From: Echinarachnius parma
Taxonomy: Eukaryota > Echinodermata > Echinoidea > Clypeasteroida > Echinarachniidae
Direction: 5' to 3'
NCBI GenBank assembly: GCA_037951105.1
Contig: JBAMJV010003141.1
Coordinates: forward strand, 1 to 64,000
DNA length: 64,000 nucleotides
Below, piece after piece: positions 54,262-64,000 of this stretch. Position 1 is the first letter of the stretch. Every line of letters starts with the position of its first letter. Both the position numbers and the translations under genes were made by a program. The notes under the pieces are model-generated. The model was not told the origin of the DNA, did no database searches, and worked only from the letters and a program-made list of their open reading frames with translations.

Positions 54262-55380
54262 TAACGGGAATTTAGTCCTCTACAGGCAGGGTGGTAAGTA
54301 AAGGTGTAATCGTTCATGCATGAACTGCCATGGTCAATTAAACAATAGCAAGGTCTGTTTTCAAAAATAGCATACAACAATGGAGGACCGCACCATTCGA
54401 CATAATATGATAGTAAGTGTTTGCTTAAAATAAGGTGTGCGGACAAGTCAATTATGACATTATTTAACCTTATTGTCATGAACAACCTCTGCAAAATACA
54501 CATTTTCAAATAAAACAGGACCAGGTAATGAGAACATCAACTTACTGGTCTGTCTTTGAGGCATACAGCTTGTTTCTTTCATGTGTCCCCTGCAATTTTA
54601 ACCATAGTTACCTAGATAAATTACATGTAATAGACTACGCAAATGGTTGACTTAGGGTGACATCAGGTTTAGAAGATCTTTGAGCCTACGGTGGAATTCT
54701 TGAGAAGACTTTATACCAAGTTTCATACTGAAATAAGTGCACAAACTGTGGTTTCGACGAATAAACCTTTGCCATGGAATTCCCCATTTCATTACATTTG
54801 GATGAATATAAAACATTTAACGTTCACAATTTGTCTTCATTTATACTTTTTTTATTGAGATGAAAACAAAAAATATCACATTTGTAATACCGAATTATGC
54901 CATGTCATAAATATAGCATTTTAGATTATGCTTATCAATTTATATGTTTATTAATAAATGGGTGTTCATTTTTTGCTATTTTTTAAAACAGACATTGTGG
55001 TGGTTAATTGATCGTGACAAGTCATGCATGAATGATTCCATCTGGATTGTATGCCAATATTGAAAAGGGTAATTTTTATCGTAAATCATAAATTATTTGA
55101 AAGGAAGAAATGATAGCGTCACGTCAATGTTCAATGTTGACAAAAAGCTATGTAGATTTGCATAAATATTACCCAATAGTTTGTTTCTTTTAAAATGTTA
55201 TTGACTGTTTGTATAAGTTTTGAAAATCGGAAGCATCTTGGATTTGATGAATTACAGCTCGGGTTTATCTTGAAATCATAATTATTATTATTAATTATCA
55301 TTCATCAATCCAAGGAACACAACAAATTAAGCCGTTTTGTTTCAGCCGAGCAATTTGAACAGCCATTTGTCACAATACAT
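54262..55380. other. No feature recognised (intronic)
   Basis: AT-rich intron sequence with no credible exon and no repeat that I could align within the window. Confidence 0.5.
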
Positions 55381-55900
55381 GATCAAAGCAATTCGCTGTC
55401 ACTCGTCATACTCGTCATGAACTCTTATTACCTCTACAACGGCTCCTGATAACTAACCAGACAATCTTACTACTCGTACCGAACTCATTATGAACTCGTC
55501 ATAAGTCGTACGATACCCGAATTCACTAGATATATACCTGACTCTCTTCATCTTGTTGAAACGGCGAGTTTCTATGAGTTAATACGAGTGCTTTATGAGT
55601 TTATAGCCAGTAAACGCGAGTGCATCGCGAGTTGTTAGGAGTTATAAGTGCGAGTTGAAACGAGTTAGTCAAAATTTCAAACATGTTTTAAAATTTTCTG
55701 ACCACTTCGTGAGTTTGAGCAGAGTTCTGGCGAGTTTGCGGAGTTATGCCGAGCTGTCCCGAGTTGTCCAGAGTCATGTTTCACACTTTGGCGAGTTATG
55801 CACGAATTATCGCGATATATGGCGAGGGTCACGTTTTGTCGACTCGCCCTAACTCGCCCCAACTCGTAACTCCAACTCGCCAAAGTGTGAGAGAAGCTTT
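55381..55900. repeat. Foldback-like region of CGAGTT/AACTCG words
   Basis: The words ACTCGTC, AACTCG and CGAGTT recur over about 500 bp, mostly AACTCG to the left and right ends and CGAGTT in the middle. TCACACTTTGGCGAGTT (55790) and AACTCGCCAAAGTGTGA (55875) form a clean inverted pair. The style (permuted short words in both orientations) matches the GGAGAC element at 6180-6657, but the outer borders are not clear. Confidence 0.45.
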
Positions 55901-58548
55901 AGCAGAAACCACCAAAGATGTTTTTGTTTGCAGTAAGCATGCTCTGATGCTACATGCACCCACTGGTCATGATTACTCTTGATCACACATGTAGCCTATC
56001 ACTGCCGTCTGTGTTGCTTTGAGGAGCCTTCGTTCCTTGTTTGATACGCTGTTACTGTTCAAGATGTAGGTCGTGGCTCACTCGGCATAACTAGCATCAT
56101 TCGAGGGATTTAAACAGCTTGTGCTGACAGTCTCCTGGGTGCCGCTTGAAAAGTTGGTTGTTCCATGGCCAGACAAAGTGATCTTGCAGATCACTATTGT
56201 CCCAGAAAATTTGCCAAATACATTTTATTTCCTGTGAAAGGGGCGTGGTCTTTTTAGTGCTGGTTTCCACGGTGATTCTTCATGTTGCGACCATTTCAAT
56301 AGTCATTTTCAAAAACTCTAGACGATTCCATTCAAAATTAGATATGTTGTTGCTTTAATCCAACCGGATGAGAATAAAAGATCCCCTCAGAAAATGAAAA
56401 ATGAAGCTTATACAGAAGTATGCGTTGTGCTAGGTAAATTCATGTTGCTAGGAAACGCGAAGGTAAACAAAAAATCACCAAATACATTTAGGGAAAAAAT
56501 AGCCTTGTTTAACCCTCATATACATTGCAAAATCCATTCAGTATATTTAATGAATTGACATCGGATATTGTTACCAACATGTATCAACATAAATTGTGGT
56601 CAGCCAACTATGAAAAAACGTAAAAAATGTCAAGATAGGAGTGAGGGGGTCGAACGATGGATGATACAACAACACTCAAATATACACCAGAAACAGAATT
56701 CGCCAAAATCTCGTTTCACAGACCCCCAACAATGACTATAGTGACTTTTGAAAAGTAACAATCTTCCTTTAAATGTGTGCTCACTCATGCATGACTCAAC
56801 GGATCAATCTCATTTTCATACAGATGTTAGTCAATAAGTGTTGGACCAATCCTGCCAAGTTATTTTGCTCCTTTCTTTAAAAAGTTACGCTATTTTGATT
56901 AGGGGAGGGGGGGGGGGGGGGGGAACTTACTTATTTTGTTAGGTTTATATGCATTAAAACGGCAAACAAACCGCATTTAGTTTACACAGTAGATGGACTA
57001 TGTACAGAACATTGCCGGTGCGCTACACGCAGTTCGCAGCAACGTACACTCCTCGTGTGTGCATGTGTACGCGTGTTATGTGCAGTACGAGCGCACGCGG
57101 AGTAACAAACGTGGCTAAAAGTGAAAACAAATCAGGTTGTCGAAAAACACAAAAAGTGCAACCTTTAATAATCAACATGTTTCTTACATCAGAAGAAAGG
57201 TCATTTTGTCCTCTTTATTGAGGTATGCGAGACGGTATAAAAACGTAACGGGGTAAAATTATACGATCGGCTGAATGAGCGCGAGTTGGTACAAATTCGC
57301 CAAATTTCTTGTATTCGCCGTAGAGAAGTGGTCTTTCTGGCAAATTTTACCAACAATTTTACGAAAAAGTGCAACCTCTTCCCGGTAACGAAACGAGACA
57401 TAACTGGTATCATTCAAAAGAAAATTCATCACTGTTTGATATTCTAGCCAAGACGGTATAAATTGTTTTAACGATTTTAAGCTATGGCAGTTTTATTTCA
57501 CAGCGCACGAAAATGGGGCTTTATTCGGCTCATTCCGGAGCAGCTGAACGAAAGTTTTCCATATAATCTAAAGTTTCTCACTTATTCCGCTTTTTACGCA
57601 ATTTGCAGCATTCACATCTAACTAATTGACATAGCAACGTTTTATTAACTTAGCCTTATATGGTGTATTTGGATTCCTAGACCTCATGCCTTCCGAGGAA
57701 ATCACATTCAGCCATATATAATGTGAGTTTTCATGAATTATATACAAATATTAATGCATTGCTATGATTATGTCACTGACCTTGAGTTGACCCCAATTGA
57801 TCTTGTTCATGGTATCATATGCCTTATTCGCTGAACAAATCAAAAACCTATGATGATTGGATGTCGAGAAATTTTCATTTTTTCAACATTTCGTTCTTCA
57901 GTGGAATCCATTGTTTCTGCAGGATATATTTGACCATGTGTCACATACGCGGCATTGTCATGGTAACGTGTAACAGTGTACATTGAACATCAAAATATAC
58001 ATTGTATAAACAATACAATATAGCAATTGTTACATTCGAATTTGAATAAATTGGAACATTAATGTTAAGTACAAAATTTACAAAAGTAAATCACTATAAA
58101 ATAAACAAAGCTACACTACACAAAGAACAAATTTCAGATCATTGTGCATAATTGCTAATCAACCACATTTACAACAATGAATTGTATACAGCAATTCATA
58201 ACTATAAGTAATATAAAGTAATTCATAATTAAAACTGTTCTAAGTTATTAATCACCAAGCAATTAATTCATTATAATATATTTATCATTTATACCTATCA
58301 GCTGAATATCTATTGTGAAATCATTATCATATAAGAGCAAGACTATTCTAATCATATTGATATTTCAATTAAAATTAATTAAGCATAATTTAAAAATGAA
58401 TAATTATGTACGTATTACAAGTTTAATATCAATATTTTATCAAAATTCAAGGTACCAAACTGCAAGTTTATGAGTATTTGTCATATTACATAAATAAAGA
58501 AACAATCTAAGTCTACAATATTATTATCATCTAAATGATCGTTTAACC
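55901..58548. other. No gene recognised (intronic)
   Basis: A G run lies at about 56907-56923, and a short GC-rich stretch at 57010-57110 has alternating GTGTGCATGTGTACGCGTG. From 58010 to 58545 it is extremely AT-rich. No exon of the surrounding gene was recognised. Confidence 0.45.
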
Positions 58549-59050
58549 ATACATGGGATACGTAAGACCAGTACTTAATTATTGCGTCCCGATTTTGAAT
58601 GAAAATACTACTCAAGGGCAAATATTAAATTTAGAACGAATTCTAAAGAGAGTCCTCAGAATAATATTGGCAGGTGACTATATAACATATGCCACTTTTG
58701 CTCTTTCATTGTGCAATTTAACTACATTGGAAGCAAGAAAAAAAAACTTTGTGAACAGTTTATATAATATCATTAGAAAACACCCTGTTTTTAATGATTG
58801 GTTACCAATTAAAAAGAAAATAGTGCTCTTCATTACCTTGTTCATATTTTAAACAATAATACAATTCAATGTTTGTATAATCATTTTCTTTTCTTATGTA
58901 CAATTGTGTATGTTGCTGTTTGCATAATAATCATTACTTTTTAAACTTTACAACTTTTAACATGTATCATGCACTTTACAAATGTAACAAATGTACAATT
59001 CAGCCTTTGGCTGCCAACTATTTAATTAATAAACTCTTTTAAATTCAATT
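58549..59050 (+). pseudogene. LINE 3' fragment
   Basis: Plus-strand codons encode GYVRPVLNYCVPILNENTT, then LERILKRVLRIILAGDY and LTTLEARKKNFVNSLY. This matches the C-terminal region of the LINE at 47243-48604 (YIRPLLEYASPVW, RIQKRALRII, LQTLDKRRQDL) but is clearly diverged. The RT core is missing. The tail TTTTAAATTCAATTCAA near 59037-59053 probably marks the 3' end. It lies antisense to the host gene. Confidence 0.7.
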
Positions 59051-59053
59051 CAA

Positions 59054-60406
59054 CACAAATAACTGAATTAAATTTCAAGTCCAAAACTGCTTCCGGCGCG
59101 CCTGATTATGTGCAATATGTGTCAACTGTAATCAACGGCTCATTTTCTAAAGAAAATAATGCTCTATTCATGTTGACAGAACAATCATGAAAGCGTTTCC
59201 ACCGTTACTCGCGTAACACTTTACACTTTAGTTCGATGACTACTTTTGTGTGCTGTAACAATTATTTAATTGAACTGTAGGCTGAGTTTCCACAAGGATT
59301 AGATAGATGTGCACTAACTAGACAACACACAAATACCAACAGAGCTACCTTTAGGTACCTTTGGAGAAGAGTCTAGTTCAGCAACTTGCGTTACGAAGGA
59401 CACAACACAAATTTGCTACACCTATCAAGTGATCCTGGAAAAATGTTTTATAAGCTAAGATGACATTTGTATTGGACCTATGAATTAATAATGACACATT
59501 CACCAACTTATTTAGGAATAAACTACAGTATTGGTAACTCGCGTTAAATTTTGTTTTGTTGTTTTGTTGCATTAGTAGAAACAAATTATTTTGGGCACTT
59601 AAATCATGGAAAAGTTAATGAGAAAATATGCTGTGATATTCATTTACAGGTAAAATTTAGTAACTAAGATAAAGTAAATACCAGAAAAATGAAAAAAATG
59701 AAAATATATCAAACAAATGTCACTGTGTAGTCCTGTGTTTAAAGTTAATAGTATGGTTTCATTTTCTTCTACAAAGTGACATCCGAGAAAGAAGTTCGTG
59801 AAATGAAAGATATAATTAAAGGAACATCATTTATGAAAGAAATCCAGAACAAAATCAATAAGATTATAATTAGAGGCAATTATTTTGTTCTGCTTATGTC
59901 CACTTTCCCGAGTAAATATTCATGAACATGTTTAATGTCTCTGTCAAGACGCACGACTGCATAATTTGGTATAATAGCGCCCGACAGACTGATACTGCAA
60001 ATCACAAAAGAGTTACATAACAGGCTGGTAAAATGCCAAAGAAGTTCATTGAACTAACTTAGATAAAATATGTGAGGGGAAAGCAAAATCAAAACCCCAT
60101 AATTTGACAACAGAACAAAATTTTTATGAAAAATTACGAAGTGGTAGACGCTGGAAATCCTTTAAAGTAAGTAAGTTAAAAAGCATGATACTGCAAGTAA
60201 TGTAACCCCTTGTTCAATCCGTCTGCTAAATTCGACTTGAATACTATTTTAGCAGAGATCAGGTCATAATTGTTCAATCATAATTTCCAGTAATGACTTA
60301 TTCTATTTATTATATACGCAAATTATTTTGATTATTTTAAAGATTATCAATGGTATTTGTTAATTCTTGGGAATAAAGTGGATTCGTAAGGATAGCGAAA
60401 CAAAAA
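59054..60406. other. No feature recognised (intronic)
   Basis: AT-rich intron sequence. CGGCGCGCC at 59095-59103 is an isolated GC-rich word. No exon, RNA gene or clear repeat was seen. Confidence 0.5.
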
Positions 60407-60793
60407 CAGAACGGGGAACTTCCCCAAATATAGTAACATTATGATTATGTCCATCGGATAGGGTGTCTTTTCCTATGAAAAACGATACCAAGAACAGTTA
60501 CTTTGGTAGTGTAGTTTATGTTTTAGGGCGCTCTGAGTGGCACCATATCAGGTTCCCATTTTTGTCAATGTTTACGCTATTGTTAGTGTGCATTCAGCTG
60601 TGTGCCGAGAGAATGGGCATGGTTATCTGATGCTATGACGGGCAGGTATTGCGATTTATCAGGCACTGACTTGGTTAAAATGGACAAAAATGGAAACCTA
60701 ACATGGTGTCACTCAGAGCGCCCTAAAACAAAAACTACACGACCAAAATTACTGTTCTTGGTATTGTATTTTGGAAAGTGCCCCGTTCCGTTT
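60407..60793. mobile_element. Foldback MITE with AACGGGGAACTT ends
   Basis: Outer ends GAACGGGGAACTTCC and GGAAAGTGCCCCGTTC are inverted. A second, longer inverted block of about 55 bp follows: AAGAACAGTTACTTTGGTAG and TTTTAGGGCGCTCTGAGTG against CACTCAGAGCGCCCTAAAA and AAATTACTGTTCTTGG. The left arm has an extra 40 bp compared with the right. Non-coding. Confidence 0.65.
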
Positions 60794-60835
60794 TTTTGTT
60801 TTTTGTTTGTTTGGGGGTCAATATTTATAAAGGCT

Positions 60836-62665
60836 TAAGGACCAATATTCAGAAGGACCGCTATTCATAATGTGAGATGAGTGTCACTATTCATAATTCA
60901 CATTAAGGGTCATTACTCATAAGGACCGCTATTCATAAAACGAAATCGGGGTTGCTATTCATAAACATGAAGAAGGGGCGCTCTTCATAATTTATATATG
61001 GGTCACTACTCATGAGGACCGTTATTCATAATACGACATGAAAGTCGCTATTCATAATATGAGAAGAGAATCGCTACTCATAATGTGAGAAGAGTGTCGC
61101 TATTCATAATTTGAGAAGGGGGTCGCTATTCATAGTTCGAAATGAGGGTCGCTATTCATAATACGACATGATGGTCGCCATTCATAATACGCAATTAGGG
61201 ACGCTAATCGTAATACGGAATGAGGGTCGCTATTCATAGCAAAAATAAGGAAGAAAAATGATCATAAGAGAGAGGCCCATAATAATTTGCCAAAACATTA
61301 GAAAACAAGAAAAGAAAAAAGGTATGACCCAATAATATGTGACGTTTGGGTTCATTAACTACAAAGCTAAAATACTTAGATTAAGAAATCAAACCATGAC
61401 TGCTTTGCTTGGATACAATCGCAAGTGAGATTCATTACAAAACAACATGATGTATATATACTACAAGGTGGTTTAAAACACCATACTTGGAATCGCCGAA
61501 ATGCGCGATTCGCGGTAAACTAGGGCGTGGGAATCATAATGCAAATATGATATCACCTCCCCCCCCCCCCCCCCCCCTTTCAATAAGTCCGACCACACTA
61601 CACCTCTCGGCGCAATCGTGTCGCATGCTCGGGCGGGTTTTGTTGGGGATTATTTACGTAATTATATAAATAATCGGGGCGAATTTAATGGATCATTAAA
61701 TAAGGATCATTGAATACCAACATTTTAATCATATTTTATAAATAGCGACACTATTTTCGTATCATGAATAGCAGCCTTCCTCTCGTATTATGAATAGCGA
61801 CCCTCTTTTCATATATAAATACCGTAAATACCGGCGCAATTGCCGCATCCGCGTAAACGCCGCATGCCGACTTTGGGCATTGAAATTGAAAAAAAAAAAA
61901 TGTGGGAGAAAAGTGCGCTAGGAAAACTGGCGACAAAAAAAGCGGGAATAACGGCGGGAAACCAGAAAATCGGCTGGGAAAATGTGCCAAATTTTAGCAT
62001 GAAATCGGCGGCGCGTGAAATTTATCGCTCGCCCGCAAGCGCGCTATATATTTTCTAAACACATTTCTTTTTACTTGCGCTTGCAAAATAGATGTGTAAA
62101 TTTAATCATTATAACTATAATACAATAGAATATAGTTGTTTTGAGGCCAGTCAAGAGTGACATTTTGACTATCTCCGCGTACACGCCGCACCCCGACTTT
62201 GCAGTTTTTTTTAGAGGAAAAAGTATGCGGCGATTACGCCGGTATTTACGGTAACAACCCTCATTTCGTATTATGAATAGCGACCCTCATTCCGTATTAT
62301 GAATAGCGACCATCTTTTCGTATTATGAACAGTGACCCTCTCCTCATAATTATTATGAATAACGACCCTCATTCTGTATTATGAATAGCGACCCTCTTCT
62401 CGTATTATGAATAGCGTCTATCTTCTCATATTAGGAATAACGACCCTCATTCCGTATTATGAATAGCAACCCCTCCCTAGTATTATGAATAGCGACCCTC
62501 TCCTCATATTATGAATAACGACCCGTATGAATAGCGATCCCGATTTTGTATTATGAATAGCAACCCTCTTCCCATATTATCAATAGCGATCCTCTTCTTC
62601 GATTATGAATAGTGGTCCCCTTTTTCAAATCATGAATAGCGGTCCTTATGAATAGCGAGCGGACC
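60836..62665. mobile_element. Two-armed foldback of ATTCATAATACG / GAATAGCGACCC words
   Basis: The plus array (60838-61245) consists of 20-25-bp words such as GAGGGTCGCTATTCATAATA. The minus array (61738-62665) is the inverse, TATTATGAATAGCGACCCTC. The outermost units AGGACCGCTATTCATAA and TTATGAATAGCGGTCCT are inverted ends. A unique core of about 490 bp with a C run (61559-61577) lies between. It has the same architecture as 29590-30303 with different words. A further MITE interrupts the right arm. Confidence 0.75.
61820..62253. mobile_element. MITE with TACCGTAAATACCGGCG ends
   Basis: TACCGTAAATACCGGCG and CGCCGGTATTTACGGTA are perfect 17-bp inverted ends. Subterminal ACGCCGCATGCCGACTTTG and ACGCCGCACCCCGACTTTG are repeated in the same orientation. 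It is 434 bp and interrupts the right arm of the two-armed foldback, so it is the younger insertion. Confidence 0.75.
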
Positions 62666-62913
62666 CCATTCGGCCACGACTATGAAATCGCGAATCTCAT
62701 GGGGCGGAGCTTAGCAAGTGATAGAAGGCTTTTAGACTGGCGGAAACACGTATTTGTTGGTTGTTGTATTCATTTTCTTTTTTATACCATCTCAGTTTAG
62801 AATTGTGAACACAAAGGATCTTTCAATAGTATGGGAAGGTAATTTATTTCGCTTACACGGCCATTAAAATGATCTGAAATATGATAATCATAGGAGAGAA
62901 AAATTCAACTTAC

Positions 62914-62981
62914 CTACAAAATCGATGCATTTGTTGAAGAGAATCTTTGAACCCGTCATGGCTTCTAATCCGCCTTCACCA
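62914..62981 (-). CDS. Internal exon of the GTPase-like gene (68 bp)
   Basis: On the minus strand TTTTAATTTTACAG precedes and GTAAGTTGAA follows. The exon carries one base finishing a codon, 22 codons, and one base starting the next. Its text, GEGGLEAMTGSKILFN and KCIDFV, is plausible for the helix and strand just before a GTPase G4 motif. The final G joins GT of the next exon to give Gly, then RRPMVIVTH. Phase agreement and strong splice sites are the evidence; similarity to known proteins is only loose. Confidence 0.55.
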
Positions 62982-62983
62982 CT

Positions 62984-64000
62984 GTAAAATTAAAAGTTAA
63001 CAATATTAATGATAGAGCGTGATGACAGGCGATATTAAATATATTGTTGTTTGTTTTCAACACTGAAAAGTAAAATCCTACTTTGTGGTTTTAGTCATAA
63101 GCATTGTATAACGTTATTGAAGGCTAGTAATGTGTAAACATATTTACCGATAGAACTAGTGAAATGATTGATTGATCTTTACTTAATCATCTTTAAGAAG
63201 ACATCCTAAATATGAATCACTTCGAGCTTTCACATTCTCTTCTACCTTTTTGTTTAGGTTATGGTTAAAGAAGAACGGAATAGGCATTTATTTTTAAAAT
63301 ACCTTATATTTATTTTAAGGCATCTATTGATGCTTTCAACCATAATCATGAGTTTTAAGACTGGATTTAAAGGCTTCTAGAGATACTCAATTGCCGAGAT
63401 AGTATATGATATTTTGCATATTTCACAGGAAAGATCTGGATAAAATAACAGATTGATTTTTCTGTTTTCACTCTGTAGTGAGACATTCTTGTTCCATGAA
63501 AATCTACTTTTTGAGAAACATATACAGTTAATGGATCACTTGTATTGTTATGGTTATGTGCGTTTGTGCGTTTGTGTTTGTGTGTGTGTGTGTATGTGTG
63601 GGTGTGTGTGTTTGCATGTATGTGGACCAGTGCATTTTGTGTCATGGAGTGTGCTAATGTAACTGCCCTTTTCTTAGGGTATGAGTAGGTCAATTTATAC
63701 AGAAATCATATTGTTGTGTAGACATGTTGTGTTGTGCATGTAGTATGGTGTTTGATAATTGACTGCATAAAATGTTTTGTCTATGTATTATTTGCAACAA
63801 GGGGCCAGGGGCTGGTGTGTTTAGCTTGTAAATGGTTATAGAACCTTAAGTATGACTTATGTATATCTGTAGTTGGGTCCTTATAAACGAGACCCATTCA
63901 TTCCAATCCTACATAAGGAACCTCCTCTCCCAGACAAAAATAAAACAGAACAAAACCATATACAGAAATATAAAATATGCCCCCACCCTGTCCAATATAC
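62984..64000. other. Intron or upstream sequence; (GT)n microsatellite at about 63557-63622
   Basis: No further exon of the minus-strand gene was recognised before the window edge, although the preceding exon must supply two bases of a split codon. The GT-rich stretch GTGTGTGTGTGTATGTGTG opens a spurious frame on either strand. Confidence 0.45.

Larger units (their letters stand above)
50106..62913 (-). other. 12.8-kb intron of the GTPase-like gene
   Basis: The donor GTAAGTTGAAT is at 62913 and the acceptor TTCTCATTGTCACAG at 50106, both on the minus strand, and both exons meet in phase 1. The intron contains 150-bp tandem repeats, a nested palindrome, a CGAGTT word region, a LINE fragment, a foldback MITE and a two-armed word array. 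I found no additional exon with matching phases inside it, but a short one could be missed. Confidence 0.55.

Noticed and set aside
1-64000. LTR retrotransposon, retrovirus or Polinton
   Set aside because: I looked for long direct terminal repeats, integrase or protease-type motifs and capsid-like frames and found none. The retroelements seen are LINE, Penelope-like and SINE only.
1-64000. tRNA or rRNA genes
   Set aside because: I found no B-box plus cloverleaf candidate and no recognisable rRNA text. Isolated GTTCGAAAC words belong to the Penelope-like ends.

Overview
The window looks like gene-poor nuclear DNA of a marine invertebrate. I favour a deuterostome such as an echinoderm, but the sequence does not settle it. 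Reasons: AT-rich sequence, spliceosomal introns with GTAAGT donors, many small foldback transposons, several LINE relics, Penelope-like relics, and an unusual number of long poly(G)/poly(C) runs. I saw no tRNA, rRNA, CRISPR array, prokaryotic operon, LTR element, retrovirus or Polinton.

The only convincing host gene is on the minus strand on the right. A 68-bp exon (62914-62981) and a 575-bp last exon (49531-50105) agree in splice phase across a 12.8-kb intron. Together they give the C-terminal part of a P-loop GTPase-like protein (IFI44-like type) with a charged helical tail. The rest of the gene should lie beyond the right edge.

Layout: 1-11.5 kb holds foldback elements, a LINE tail, a TTCGGAATAACGAACC word array and a 4.06-kb element with 160-bp subterminal repeats. 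11.55-11.87 kb is a TGACCT-rich array. An old segmental duplication of about 6 kb follows (copy A about 11.88-17.85 kb, copy B about 24.72-30.91 kb). Each copy carries private insertions: a Penelope-like relic with a 22-bp hairpin array in A, and a Penelope-like relic and a word-array foldback in B. Between the copies lie a hAT-like element (18378-19100) and a 5.1-kb DNA transposon (19368-24505). 31.8-36.5 kb is a nest of satellites and elements, and 38.6-41.05 kb is a 2.45-kb GA/GT minisatellite. 41-46 kb is AT-rich with LINE scraps. A 1.7-kb LINE insertion sits inside a TTAA-flanked foldback at 46.4-48.7 kb. 50-63 kb is the intron of the GTPase-like gene, itself full of foldbacks.

The most interesting item is the 19368-24505 transposon. 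It has terminal inverted repeats of about 0.7-0.9 kb, a CAA duplication, and a decayed protein. The end of that protein carries the acidic motif series of FEN1/XPG nucleases followed by a cysteine-rich CXC (tesmin/TSO1-type) domain. This best matches the Academ superfamily (XPG-bearing branch), as I recall it. A second theme is that several unrelated repeat families here carry the same YY1-like ATGGCGGCC word.
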